Shown here: positions 40,093-52,859 of the stretch, piece after piece
Layout: every line of letters starts with the position of its first letter
Numbering within the stretch: the stretch's first letter is position 1
Assembly (NCBI GenBank): GCA_021234155.1
Contig: JAJEKV010000053.1
Coordinates: forward strand, 1,747,307 to 1,811,306
Direction: 5' to 3'
DNA: 64,000 bases
From: Isoetes taiwanensis
Lineage: Eukaryota; Streptophyta; Lycopodiopsida; Isoetales; Isoetaceae
Translations under genes and position numbers: made by a program
Notes under the pieces: model-generated
What the model was told of the DNA's origin: nothing
Database searches by the model: none
Seen by the model: only the letters and a program-made list of their open reading frames with translations

Positions 40093-41799
40093 CACTTGAC
40101 GTCAAAAGAAATCTTGCAATATGTTGAATACAAGTTTGGCAAAGGATACCACATTTCAGGAGTGCCTTTATTATTGACAAATCCAGATGGCAGTTGCTAA
40201 ATTGCAATGTGCCCACCAGGATTTTATGTTTCATGTCATACTTCCACTTGCAACACCTTGTAAATGCCGGTAGGTTATCTATCATGCTCAAAATAGTTAT
40301 GTTTATAATGGCAATGATAATAGAGTTGGAGCACTAACAAAAAAGGATGAAGCACTTAGAAAGCTTACCAGTTGCTTGAAGTCATGCATTATAGGCCGTA
40401 GTCTCTAATGGGTAACCTGCACTCTTATCCGAGTGACAATCAGATTGGGACAACTAATGGGCTGCTCAGAACAATAACCAACATTGCAGAACTTAAAAGA
40501 GTAAAGAAATCAAGGTGTAGCTTCTACTTTCTGTTTGACACAATAGATCCAAATCACTAATTTTGCAAGGCCAGACGTGTTGCTTTCTCAAGGCCTAGGG
40601 AAGCAAACGATTACAACTACCTTTTGGTCATTTGACAATGACATGTTTACCTCGTGAAAGCACGACCTAAGAATCTCCACAATTAGCAACAATGACATAA
40701 AAACAGTTCACAATGGCTATTATTGCTGTTGATCCCGCTGTCTCATCAGCCTTTGGCATCATGCATCCAATTCTCACATTTTCCGCCTTCAAGATAAAGA
40801 CCTCTAATAGTTGCATCTACCTTTAAGAAACAATCAACTATTCCCTTTCCCCAGGAGTGATGGTGCCTTTAGCTCTTGATAGAAGCAAGATAAAGACAAA
40901 GTTTAAAAATCAGATAAAAATAAGTTAAGCAACTATTATCTCTACACTCAAGCTGTCCAAATAATTGTGTCCATGGTACAACGGTATGACTTGCACAAAT
41001 TAGGACCACAAATTTCTTCTGCTCCTACTGAATAACAAAGATATTTGGCCCAAAGGTATTACTTTAGAAATAATGCAGCCTTCTACAAAGCCTTGTTACC
41101 TGCTAGAAACTTAAGGAAAATGCTGGTACATGCTTAATGGATGAAGAGTCCAAATAACATCCTCAGTCTAAGCTGGTACCAGCCATGAGCTTATGATTTG
41201 CAGTTGCCATTGTCCAGCAATACATCCTATGCACTAGCTTAAAACTTGTATCATACATAGCACAAAAAGTCTTCTTTTAAGTTACTTGGTCTGTTTCTTA
41301 TTCAGCCAATCATGGTTCTTTGCTCAGTTAATTAATTTCTCTATGTTACAATGCATGACTTTATTCACGCGGCAGTTTACTTATCTTTTCAGATTTTACA
41401 TTGATAGCTTCGAGATAATACCAATTAGTATTATCTAATTGGCATACATAAACCAATTAGTATTAGTATTAGCACATTATGGTGCAACTATAATCAAATA
41501 ATAGGGTAGGTGAGGATTTTCTCGAACACACAGATAGCTGGCCCAAGTCAATCATGTACCATGAGAATTTAATTGGTGGCAAAACCCCCACCCCACCTTC
41601 AACATCATATTCCATAATTCCAAAAGCCACCTGACCACAAAGGTTTGGTAACTGCTGATCTTTTGTCATCCCAAGCATGAGAAAGCTCTCCTATTTTGCA
41701 TAAGTAACTCACAGTGTCCAGTTGCACTGTCAAAATTTGATACCTTCATGCAAAATTCCTAGAAGCCTTTTATCTATAGTCACCTCATTCTCTGATCAA
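40093..41799. other. Host intergenic sequence, no gene supported
   Basis: Sequence downstream of the retrotransposon and 3' of the minus-strand gene. No recognised feature apart from TATTAG repeats near 41425-41470. Confidence 0.4.
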
Positions 41800-43977
41800 T
41801 TAAAAACCAACTTTGAAATATGTTCGTTGTAAATCCCTCCATTTCATTGCATGTGATGGCTCCAAGTTGTAGAGCTTGCAGATAGATGCAATAGAAGGGT
41901 CACTTAAAGAAGCTTTCAATGCACTTGATGGAACTGCTAATTCCTCAAGCTTCTGTGAAGCCGTTAGCTTGAAGACAATAAATGTCAGAAAAATATTGTA
42001 CAAAACTTACTGGCTAAAAAGGGACACTTACCCAAGTTTGATATTTAGGCTTGTGTTCTCCCTGGCAGCTGTCGCTTAGAAGAATTTCAAGTTTTTTGCT
42101 GCCCTGCAATATCAACCCAAAGGCAGCACGACTGATTGGCAAATTTCATTGCTTGTAATTAAATAGCGGAACAGTAATACTCTGTATAATACCTGAAGTG
42201 CTTTCCAATGTCCATATGCTCGAAAGAGATTCCAAAACAGAAAAACATTCGGAAAAGGAAGCAGCTGATAAGAGCATAACATATTGAATTACAAGGGGCC
42301 AATTTACTAGATCAGAAACTATTCCAATAAATAACAAAAGATGCAAAACAGGAGAAAACTGAGACAAGCATCCCAACATCAAAGCAAAGGGAAATTAAAA
42401 AGGAAATTACTCCTACGACTTACTCCAATGAGTAATGTAAAAGGCAAGAAGCCAATGGAACCATAGAATAGCCTCTGATGATACACTGCACCACTGCACA
42501 ATGGCAAAAATGTTCCAAAATCAGGCTGCCAACCATTTTTATACTAAATTTCTATAGCTTCTCTTTTATTGCAATATTAGCCTGCAATTTAAGTTAATCA
42601 TACTATATTTTTCGCATTGCCTTTTGAAGAATGAAAAAACCAAAGCAGTAAATGGAATTTCTTCACTCACATAACAGTGATATGTCTCAATAATAGTACA
42701 TTATTAAGCACGTGGAAATTTTCGTTAGTATATGTGCTGTTGATGTATCAGGCTTAGCGTCTATTGCAAATTAAAGAATGATTTTCATCCAATGGCAAGT
42801 GCATTAATATCGATTAAAAAAAAAGTTATTATTAGATCGCAAACAGTTATCACTTTTGGGGAAACTTATGCAGTAGAAGTGGAGGAATAAAAAATCCTAC
42901 CACTCCAGGGACAGTTAACAACACAGAATAGCTTGATTCTAACTAAGACAAATGGAACGCGGTAACTCATATGTAATGCTGTGGCACCACCCTATCCATC
43001 TGATGACACATCCAGTCATTTGCTTGTATAGAATTAGAGTTAAGCATCCTACTTTGCAACCTTAGGATATAATAATTCCGCAGCACTTTGAAAAACCTAG
43101 TAATTAAATTATACAATTTAATGGCATCCTGAAATATGCATACAGAAGGGCTAACCTGATAGCAAGGTGTCTCACCCTTCTCCGGACAAGCCGAGGATTG
43201 ATGCTGTTATCAGGCAAATGGAATAAGAGGCATTGTAATAAATATGTAACTCATTACAAGTGTTTGAAAGGTACCTGGCTGGAAATATTAATTCCACTAT
43301 GCCGGCATCTGCTGGTATGGTCTTGAAAAGGTGTTCGATGGTTCTATACGTGAAAGAAGCTTCTGTCCCATGCTACAAACATAACTTTGTTATGACATAC
43401 AGGAGCAGCAGGTATACAATTTATCTGAATAGACAACACAACTAAATATTTCTAGCTTATAAATGCATTGATGAAGTACCTGTGTATCCGCTGACGAATT
43501 GTGCCTTCAGGGGCAGATTGTAGAGAAACCCATTTTTCATGCATCTGCACTGAAGAGAAATTATGTGAAGGAAAGCCTGCACTATAGCGACATTATTGTT
43601 CAATGGAAAGCAGATGGCTTAGCAGAAAAAGTTCGTCGACTCTACACAATAATACCACAAGAATGTTGAAGAACCATGTACTTATAAAGCATACAAATTT
43701 TGAAGATAATCTATCTGAGCATTTTCTGTAAACAAAAGAAAGGCTACATTCTTTACAACTTGGAATGGGTTCTCACTTTATCAGCCGCATAATGTGTGAC
43801 AAGCTCCACTCGATGGCGACCTGCAGCTGCACGAACTTGGGCCCATAAATCCAGAATGCCTTTGGACGCAGACGTTGAAGAGGTGCCGGAACGAGGAGGA
43901 GGTATGCAGTCGAAACACCATCTTCGACTTCCTCGAACAGGGTATGCCACGATCCTAGCCGCTTTGGCTGAGGCCAT
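41800..43977 (-). CDS. Mitochondrial K+/H+ exchange-related protein, 8 exons
   Basis: Matches the plant family annotated as mitochondrial K+-H+ exchange-related (Mit_KHE1 type), whose exact role in plants is poorly known. Exons are 43977-43777, 43544-43480, 43372-43275, 43203-43156, 42493-42424, 42264-42193, 42103-42032 and 41967-41800, all GT-AG with consistent phases, giving 264 residues. Family blocks in order: RHRVELVTHYAADK, SAPEGTIRQRIH, LLSRIEPS, INPRLVRRRVRHLA, RLFYGSIGFLPF, NVFLFWNLFRAYGHWKALQ, SIASICKLYNLE. The N terminus is basic and serine-rich, fitting an organelle presequence. The hydrophobic stretches around FLPFTLLIGLLPFP and VFLFWNLF may be membrane segments. One base is missing in exon 3 at about 43336 (ThrCysGly-type run CCATCGAAC), which shifts the frame unless corrected. 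Start is the only upstream ATG in frame. Confidence 0.82.
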
Positions 43978-44113
43978 CGTCCCCCCTCACTAAAGAAAAA
44001 GGGCGCAGTTTTCCAGTCAAAATCAAGTCAACCACAACTGCAAAAAGTTAAAGCGCTCACTAACTTTATCGCGGGCGCTGTGTGCCGAATCATCCTACAT
44101 CTTAAATCCCAAA
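43978..44113 (-). promoter_or_regulatory. Presumed 5' UTR/promoter of the K+/H+ exchange-related gene
   Basis: Only 145 bp separate the start codon from the MULE insertion at 44123. No TATA box is evident here, so the original promoter is probably split by the insertion. This is inferred from position alone. Confidence 0.35.
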
Positions 44114-44122
44114 AATTTTCAA

Positions 44123-44854
44123 GGGAAAACTACCAAAATGCCCTATGAGTTTATGTAATTACTAAAATGTCTCTATGAGTTTCAAAATTACCAAAATGCC
44201 TCCTGACTCCAATAAATATACAAATAAATTATCAATTTGCCCTTAGACATCAAACTTAATTATTAAAATACCCCTACACACTAAACTTAATTACCAAAAT
44301 GGCATTACATACCAATTTTGATCAATCTACACCAAATTTAATTATCAAAATGCCCTATACATCAAACTTAATTACCAAAATACCCCTACACGGCCTTATT
44401 GTGACACTTACAAGGAGACAGTGTTTCTTGTGGTTTTAGCGCACAATGATGCTATTGGAGGCGTGTTACCATGAGCCACACGCAGACCTCTTGAACGTCC
44501 AAAACCTAAACGCATGTGCATAGGAGAAGAAGATGTAGAGAAGAGGGATATCTTTATGGAAGGTGTAATGGAAGAGGTTGTATGGGCTTCAATTCGGTGA
44601 TGATTGTGACTTCTGTAATCTCTTTGTTGAATTTAAATTTCAATTCTTGAGGCATTTAGTATAGATTGAGTAGAATAAGTATGTAAGGGCATTTTGGTAA
44701 TTAAGTTTGGTGTGTAGGGGCAAATTGGTAATTTGTTTGTATGTTTATTTTATACAGTGTATTTATTTGAGCCAGGGCATTTTGGTAATTTTGAAACTCA
44801 TAAGGGCATTTTGGTAATTACATAAACTCATAGGGGTACTTTGGTAGTTTTCCC
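44123..44854. mobile_element. Non-autonomous MULE-like fold-back element (D), 732 bp
   Basis: A perfect 9-bp TSD AATTTTCAA lies at 44114-44122 and 44855-44863. Long inverted repeats begin GGGAAAACTACCAAA and run about 150 bp. They consist of tandem units around TTACCAAAATGCCCC and CTCATAGGG. The centre (about 44400-44690) is unique sequence without a recognised gene. Confidence 0.9.
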
Positions 44855-45026
44855 AATTTTCAATGGTAAGGCGTGCTTGGGGGCTTAGGAAATGGTGTAG
44901 TGAACACGGGGATATTCTACGCAAGTTCCAACTAAGGTAGGCTTAGGGATGGTGTAATGAACACGTGGATGTATAAGGGAATCTACCCCAACAGAACGTT
45001 TCTGGAAGAAACTTGGTGGCGGCGCT

Positions 45027-45049
45027 GAAGGTTTCTTCTAGAAACCTTC
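45027..45049. promoter_or_regulatory. Heat-shock-element-like palindrome
   Basis: GAAGGTTTCT and AGAAACCTTC form a perfect 10-bp inverted repeat with a TCT spacer. It contains TTCTAGAA, the core of a heat-shock element, and GAACGTTTC plus GGAAGAAAC lie just upstream (44994-45012). It could serve either flanking direction. No downstream gene is identified. Confidence 0.35.
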
Positions 45050-45150
45050 TGCTAGCATAGGTTCCCATACGTGGCCTTCATCACCTCCCGATTACCTCAA
45101 ATCCCTACAAATCCATCGCTAAGCCCGAAAAATCCATTGAAACCCCTGCA

Positions 45151-45245
45151 AATCTGTGTTTTTCTTGTGAAAAATGCAACCGGAAAGATTTCCTATGGCT
45201 AAATCTGTGTTTTTCTTGTGAAAAGCAATTGGAAAGGGTTTCTTG
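45151..45245. repeat. 51-bp direct duplication
   Basis: AATCTGTGTTTTTCTTGTGA with the following bases recurs 51 bp later, inside the unassigned stretch between elements D and B. Confidence 0.65.
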
Positions 45246-45733
45246 TGGTTATGGTGTCTAGAAAAGATCCCGTGGCTATGGCATCTAAGAAGCTCCTTAT
45301 GTAGAGCCGTTTCCGGCTATCAAACATATTTGCGAGATCCTTGTGCCATCGCTCCTCACCTGTTGGCTCTTCAGTCGTTGGCGATTCTTCCGAGGGCACA
45401 AGAAATGCAATGGGGCGCGCTCCAAATCGTATTATAGAACAAAGAAACTACTCTGTTGAGGGCTGCCCCAAATCGCAGAATAGAGAAAAAAAATTGTTGG
45501 CCCCGCCAAAGAGGGGAGCCCAAAAATTACCTAAAGAAAACCCCCGATAATCTTAAGTAATCGGGGGTTGATGAAGGTTATGTTCTATGCAAGTTCTAAC
45601 TAGCAACTGAAGATGATTCTCTTTACCTGATGTTGTCTCTGAATACCAACATTAGGACACATCTCTAAAATAATAATCACCACCATGTTTCAAGCGGTAG
45701 TTTTATCTATGCTCAATTTGGGTTGGACTTCAA

Positions 45734-45965
45734 TGGAAACCTCCCATCTTTCCACGTAAAACCTCTCCAACTTTCCCCGAAACCTCCCCATTTTCCTCGA
45801 AACCTCCAACTTTCCATGGAAACCTCCTTTTCCATGGAAACCAACCTCAATCTTCCATGGAAACCTCCCCACCTTTCCATGGAAACCTCCCCAACTTTCT
45901 GGGCATGACCTGGGGAGGTTTTCAATTAAGAAAACAGGGGAGGTTTCCACGGAAAGGTGGGGCGG
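45734..45965. repeat. Left subterminal array of element B, about 20-bp units
   Basis: About eight units of the type GAAACCTCCCCAACTTTCCAT repeat every 18-23 bp, followed by two units in the opposite orientation (GGGGAGGTTTCCAC). TTTCCATGGAAA palindromes join neighbouring units. Single copies lie at 46118-46165, 47504-47540, 49012-49024 and 49986-50025. Confidence 0.85.
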
Positions 45966-47544
45966 TTTCCATAAAAATAAAAAAAGAAGCCCATCTCTAA
46001 ATTTGCACGAAGACCAAGATTTGCCCTCCCATGTATCTCTCGATCCTCATGCCTTAATGAGGAGGCTTCATCCCTCGGTGGTTGCAAAATTAATTACTAT
46101 TTTTTTTTATAAATATTTTATGGAAACCTCCCCAACTTTCCAAAGAAATTAGGGGAGGCTTCCATAAAATGTCCATAAAAGCTAACAAGTTTATCCTCGT
46201 AGAGAGCTATTTCTTCAAGTGAATCGTCCTTACGAGTTATTTCTTCATCCACGATTCATTCGTTCGTTGTGATTCTCATCTGCCATTTCATCTTTTGTTC
46301 CTTTGATGTTGCTATTTATCTCATGGATTTGGAGCGTAACATGTATGGAGGAGTTGAAGATGATATCTCCACTGATTCGTCTCTATATGATTCAGAAGCA
46401 ACTGTAAGTGATTTTGCTTTTGAGAATGTTGACCATGCTGCAGGTTTTGAGGACCTAGATGATGAAAACCACGTAACACCGAGTGGTGATTATGATAATT
46501 GATTGAATGAGGGAGCTCCGCTGGATCATATCCACCTATACCTTCAATCAACTAAAGGGAAGGTTACATTTTCATGGAAGCATTCTAGTTTTTTATGGTG
46601 CAATGCATCAAAACTCATGTCCAACCCTCTATCGAAGATATCTTAGGCGCTGATCCAAGTTTCCCTGCTAGGTATGTTCGGCAGTCGCAGAAGCCACAAA
46701 GCACACAGATAATCAAAAGGTGGTTGAGTTTCCAAAAAAAAACTAGAAGTTGATCCATAAACTAATCTTCTCATATACATGACTTCCGGGAAGTGGCTCT
46801 ATATCCCCTCGTCATGGATGTGGAAGGAGATTATTTTTAAAGATGATACAAAATATTAAACAAGAGTATAATACGCTATAAAGGATTTCCAAGAGACTCA
46901 AGTAAAGTAGATGTATATGTACCAGTTTGGCCATCTTCCATCGTAGGCATCGTCTAGAAAGTTACTCGTGATCTCTCCTGATGATTGTGGGCAGAGGCTA
47001 GATCTAGTATGCACTCCCATCCCCATGTGCCTTCAACTGGTATCCCAAAGATACTTCGTTCGCAACCCTCCAAAACCAATCATCGAGCCTAAGATCACTA
47101 GGAATGTTCAACCAAAGTGGTGCACGGGCTTCTCGTCCTCTCTCACTTGCCCATCTATGGAAGAGAACAAAAATTTCGCTGGTAAAGAAAACACCTCGCA
47201 TATGAAGCCATGTCCTCGGGGGCTGTCAAACACCCACTCCTCCTCTATGCGCTCTGCCCAATCCTCTGTCGCGGGGGGATATGGCTTGACAAAGTCCATG
47301 CCTGCTCATATGATGCTCCAAGTCACTTGGGGTCCGCATGCATCTCTGCTCTACCTCCACTTCTCCTGTTCATGACCTGCCCCTACCCCTGCTTTGCGTG
47401 GGTCCAAGATTCGGGCATTAAATTCACGTCAACCAAGATTAATGCACGCCTACAACCAATATTCATGCTTGCCTCCGGAGTAACAGCGTCATTCTAGTTC
47501 ATGGAAACCTCCCAAATCTTCCATGGAAACCTCCCATTTTCTTG

Positions 47545-47712
47545 GAGCAATTTGTTTATGGGACAACTTTGAAACAATTTGTTTATGAACAATTTTGAGA
47601 CAACTTGTTTATGTATAACAATCATGGTTGATTGTTTTATGGAACAATTTGTTTTATTGTTTTTGAGACAATTTGTTTATGGAACAATTTTGAGAAATTT
47701 GTTTATGGAATA
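47545..47712. repeat. Minisatellite of ACAATTTGTTTATGG units
   Basis: Seven or more degenerate units of 15-25 bp within element B. Confidence 0.75.
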
Positions 47713-50078
47713 AATCCAATTCCAAAATCCAGTATGGAAGGCTCTTGACAACAATGTAATGCTCATAATATTCAACAACAAGAGTACAACAAAACATGTG
47801 CTACTAGGCACAATGCCAAATAAGAGAAGCAAAAGTAGCGAAGACAGGTGGCACTATGGTCATCGACGTCTGCTATGACAAAGACACAATGCATACAACA
47901 AAGCAATAGCACAAGAAATAACGGATCGCTCCCGGGGAACCAAAATGTCAGTTTGGAACCAGTCCTCCCCAACCTACTAAGCAAAATAGAAGACGTTGTT
48001 ATAGCGATTGTTTTTAACCAAATTGAATAGTTACTCATTTTACCTGAATTGCCATGTTCCCTGCATCTCGAATGGGACTCGAGCCAAAGAGAGCATGAGC
48101 CAACATGCGCAACGTCAAAGCCATAACTATCTGAATCTCTCTGCCGTGGTGCGTCCATGTCACGAATGAAAAGGGGGGTCATCGCCCCTCTCACATCCTC
48201 CGGTGCTCCTTTAATCTGTATGTAAAGCCTGTACATCCTGCATATTGAACAAGCACTAAGAGCCCCATGACAATTCAAGTTCATGTGGATGGTGAAGGTG
48301 GTCGACATACCTATTTAGCTCTACTATGCTAGGCCACTCGCCACGGGCACCCTAGTCCATGGAATCAAAATGCAACCAAGATGTGCTTACATCCTCCTCG
48401 ACCCCAGGTGCTGGGAAATATCCACGTCTAGCATAAAGAGGTACAACCACCAATGTCTACTGTAACCCTAACCCTTAAACAAAGTCTTGAGTTGTGCCCT
48501 CCCTATCCATATCTAATATAAGACGTAAAAAGAAGAAGCGTTAATATTTTAAAGTATTTATATAAATATGTGCATGAACGATTTCTAAAAGTTGGAACAT
48601 ATGCATGATACATACCATAAAAAAGTAATCAAAGATCAATAAAACATAAAGTTATATCTCATAGATCATAAAACATACAATGGAATGGGAAATCCTCATG
48701 CGTCATAAATTTGCAACTATGAATTTAGAAATATTGGACAAAAAAAAAGATTTCTTTTGGACCCCTAGGTAAATGGCGCTAAAATGGTACTTTCGAGCAA
48801 AACACAAAAAGAAAAAGAAAGGCAATAACCATTGGAAGAGAGTAACATAAACACTATTCATTTATAACCATTGGAACAAAATCATAGAAAACACTATTCA
48901 TTTGGGATTGAAAAAACACTTTTCATTTGGGATTGAGAAAAACATTGTAGCAAATAGCAAAGTATAACGGATTGTCTTATTCAAAAAAAGCTAATTTTTT
49001 GTAGTATAATTTGGGGAGGTTTCTCAATAAAAAAATTCCCTCCAAACGTATTAAATTATTTCCAAATCCAAATCAGAGGCTCGCGGAAAACAAACAGTAT
49101 TAACAAATCCAAATTAGATTGGATGGCATTAACAAATCCTGAAGCATGTGGGTTTGATTTAGAACCATTTGTACAATCTGATCTGTAAGAAAGTTTCAAA
49201 AACAAAATCATTCCATATTCCTTACTGCTCGCTCGCTTGGCAAGTAGTTGTATTTAAGGGAAGAGGTGAATCTGGTGACTCTTGTAAACTAGCCAGTAAA
49301 ATCTAGAATGCGATTGTTCCTAAAAAACCAAGATGCATTGTGAATATCCATTAAAACATACATAATAGGATAGCGACCCATATGAAACATTGCAAAGGAC
49401 TAAAATCAGATAAGTATGAAGAAAATTCTTCTAATAACATGCCACGAAGTATCTCTAAATTTGCAGTCTACATCATTTCGACCTAGAATACAGGTCTGTA
49501 AACTAAGAAAGCACCCGCTTCCCAAAACTGCATGATGTGTGTTCATGCTGCATTAGATAGGATATGTGGTCCTCATCAGAACTGCAAATGCAAAAAGCCC
49601 TGACATGGTTTTACTCCCGATTCATAGTCCTGTGATCTACCACAAGTGCTCCACCATTTCTAATGACATAAATTGGCAGTACAAGCAAGATTGAAGAACA
49701 GATCGAGGGCAGGAATGGAGCTCTGTTTTCTATAGCCGTAGGCGGCAAATACAATCGCCCATAGGGCTTGGTCACATGAACATGTTGGCAGGGATTCTTC
49801 CCTGTCAATCATAAAAAACGGAAGGGTAATGGCCAAAAATTCATACCAAATCACGGCCTTCCTTGTCTTGCCCTCTGTTAACAGGTCTCAATCCTGCTTT
49901 TGTTGATCCTTACTTCAAATTTCCTTCAGCAAATCGTGCTTCAACTCTGTCGCATCAAAATCGCCTCAAATGGCTTGGCCGAAAGCTGGGGAGGTTTCCA
50001 TGGGAAGAAAATTGGGGAGGTTTCCATTCTTGGGATCCTAACCCAAATCGAGCATATATAATTTGAACATGTTTCAAG

Positions 50079-50399
50079 TGTTAAACAAAACCCACAATCA
50101 TAATTCCATTCCCTCGAGCTATATTGTTTCTAAAGGGACATCAAAGACCATATTGTGACACATGAATATTGGAACATAGTGATGTCAAGAAGCTGGAAGA
50201 GAAGAAGGGATCCAATTCAAGAATGGCAAAAAATAAAATGAACTCGGACATAATAAGCAAAGAAATAATGGATTCATACATTCACATCTTCACACACCAA
50301 AGATGTAGTAAGGGGGCATTTTTGTATTTTTTATTTTTGGTCCAGCTAGACTAGTCTTGTCACTAGAATATCATCTTGTACAGACTAGCTAGAAATATC
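50079..50399. other. Short unassigned stretch
   Basis: Nothing recognised between element B and the SINE-like sequence. Confidence 0.35.
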
Positions 50400-50592
50400 C
50401 TACTGCCGGTCAAGGCAACCAAAGTGGAGGACACGTTTAGGCACAAGTTCTACCACGTCGGGGATCATGGCCGTATAACCCCAGTAACCAACTCCCAAAT
50501 ATAAACATACACTGGTCGGGTTTGAACCCCCGACCAAGTGCACATTTATTTTGGCATTACTAGGTCTATACCAACTCACCACACATCCGTTG
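50400..50592 (-). mobile_element. tRNA-derived SINE-like sequence
   Basis: On the minus strand an A-box-like TGGTGAGTTGGTA (about 50581) is followed some 45 nt later by a B-box GGTTCAAACCC (about 50526), the internal RNA polymerase III promoter of tRNA genes. The rest does not fold as a tRNA and continues as unrelated body sequence to about 50400. That is the usual layout of a plant SINE. No poly-T/A tail or TSD could be fixed. Confidence 0.45.
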
Positions 50593-50685
50593 GGCAAAAC
50601 TTTAGCCATACATTCTGCCTTGGACATCCCAGACACTTTACGTGCCTTGTCAGGGTTTCTACATTTGGCATACATATGTCTCCAA

Positions 50686-50756
50686 GGCAACATCTACTTC
50701 TAGTTCACTTTGCATCTCCAAGGCAACATCTACTTCTAGTCCAAACTCGTTTTGCA
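50686..50756. repeat. Direct duplication of about 38 bp
   Basis: TCTCCAAGGCAACATCTACT and neighbouring bases occur twice in tandem. Confidence 0.7.
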
Positions 50757-50840
50757 TCTTCCAAGCTTCCACATTTGGCATATGTGTCTAACTGAGTGCT
50801 GGCAAAAACAAAACCCAATTAAATTTTAGCAGTCATTATT

Positions 50841-51689
50841 TGTGACGCCTCCTGCCCATATACAATGCCCCGATCAGATATATCAATAGGAGATTGCCTC
50901 ATGTCGGACAACCCACCAACATGAGGTCATCTATCCGACATCAACTCTTGATGGTGAGCAAAACAACCGACGTGAGAAGAATAGGCGTGTGATTCATCCC
51001 CGCTCCCTTTGGGATCCTCTTAGGCGCCCCGCATAAATATAAGCATATAACATCACATGAAATACATAACCATCTCGAAGGGTGGAGTCACCATATCAAT
51101 ACCACATCAAGATATATACCATAACAATAGCAACAAGGGGAAATCCTACCCAGGCTTAGACTCATGGGGATAGACTGACGGCTTGAGTCTCCAGAGTTCA
51201 TTGCAGACAGGATTCATGGAAATGGATTTTGGCTAGTATAGGAACATTGTCATTGGGTAGTCCACTCCATCCGCCCCTCCTGTGCATACTTTGCAGATAG
51301 GCTGCAAAGTATTGGGACTTGACCATAGCCTACTAGGAATATAGCCGAGGGGGCTACTCTTGGGTTACATCTCCCTAGTCTTGATGAGACAGGCGCAGAT
51401 CACTCTCCTCCAAAAGTTCCATGCCAACTACAGGCAAGCTAGAGAGTCATGGTTTCCCATATCTGTACACGACTTGAACCCCACTGAGGCGACGCATCAC
51501 CTAGGAGGTGTCAAGCCCAGACCTTGCCCGTATGCAGTCGTAAGATATTAGGACTAGTCCACAACGTTCCTCTAGTAGACGTTACATGCCAGGGAACCAA
51601 GAGCCAGACATGCCTTCCTTTTCAGCCAGTCTAGCCCCGCCACCCATAGCCACGCGGGCTTGCTTGGCTGTCATCAACTATGAAGGCTC
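50841..51689. other. LTR-like or repeat-derived sequence
   Basis: Starts TGTGACGCCTCC, resembling the start of some plant gypsy LTRs, but no matching end or TSD was found. No gene is recognised. Confidence 0.25.
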
Positions 51690-52330
51690 TGGGTCTCTAC
51701 TCCCCTTTCCCAACACATAAGAGGTGTGCACAGAATGCAACATCATCAACACAAATCCAAATACAGAATGTATATCTAATCTACCTACTTTAATCAGACA
51801 TGATTAGGGTTCTTTAGTCAGTGTGCATACCGGCTAGGGTTCTTGGACTGTAGAGGTCGTCTAGAACTACAAATCTGATCTACTATCTATTGGGAAGCAT
51901 ACATTGGCTACCATAATCAACACTTACCGGATCTCTAGCTAGCTCCTACACCCTGGAAGGCGTCCAAGATGATGTCACAGTCGAATCTTGAGAAGGTGCC
52001 TTGAGATTCGAGCTTGGTTGCTTCTGCTAAGTTGGAATATGACAGGCGTTGATCCAAAAGCGTGCTCTAATGTTGAAATCCCCAAAGAGAAACTTCTAGC
52101 GTTCTTGCCTTTTTAAGGCCACGCTTTAGGGCATGCTTTTAATGCTAGGATCTAATGGGCCATAGGGCTCATTAGGGTGTTGCGAGGTGGTAACAAATGT
52201 TATATTCATATGTCCCCTTGGGCATGTGCAATCTGATGGTTACCAATGGTTGTATCCCATGATGCAACCCTTCACGATAAGGTGTACATGTCGGTTATGA
52301 CCATATGTACTAGTGATGTGGCAATATAAT
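51690..52330. repeat. Dispersed repeat family, copy 1
   Basis: Similar to 56697-57222 and, for its last third, to 55896-56200. Shared blocks include GGGTCTCTAC, CATAAGAGGTGTGCACA, AGGGTTCTTTAGTCAGT, TGTCACAGTCGAATCTTG and TAAGGCCA. The copies are diverged. The unit looks like part of an LTR, but its ends are not defined. Confidence 0.7.
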
Positions 52331-52859
52331 ATACATATTTATACCATATATTATCCTAAGGATGGATCCTATGACACGACCAAGTAAGTGTAGTGTTCTC
52401 ATTGAGCTTTCAAAAATACTGAGTACAAATTGGTGCCCCTTACTAGAGGTAGAAATACCTGAAAACTTGAAAACTAAAAAGTGCTCCGAAACTAGACAAT
52501 CATCGAGAGCATGATAAAGTTGAGAATACAAGATCAAAGATGAGCCATCCATCATGTAGGCTAACAAAACATGAGAAAACGGATGACTCAACGGATGAAA
52601 AACCTTGCCCTCTCGGGAATGAGAGAATGGTCGCCAATGCTCTCGAGAAATGACTATGGCGCTTGAATCAAAGTGGAGACAACTGAAATATGTCCCACCA
52701 AACAAGAAGTTGAAGCACCAAAAAAGGATGAAGTGCAACTCTATGCACCCCAAGAACCAAGAGCCCTCCAAAAATGACCTGCAAAGTCAAGGCAAAAAAG
52801 AAAAGAGAGAGGTCCATCAGGGAGTAAGACGCCTTGCGCATTAAAGTATCAGATATAAA

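Larger units (their letters stand above)
45695..50068. mobile_element. MULE-like element with subterminal repeats (B), 4.4 kb
   Basis: A 10-bp direct repeat ATGTTTCAAG flanks it (45685-45694 and 50069-50078). Read inward both ends show TATGCTC, then ATTTGGGTT and G(A/G)GGA-like sequence, then GGAAACCTCC repeats. No transposase is recognised. A minus-strand frame at 47772-48308 (178 residues) and plus-strand frames at 46335-46502 (acidic, starting MDLERNMYGGVEDD) and 46968-47375 are of unknown family; they may be captured gene pieces or decayed transposon genes. Confidence 0.75.
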
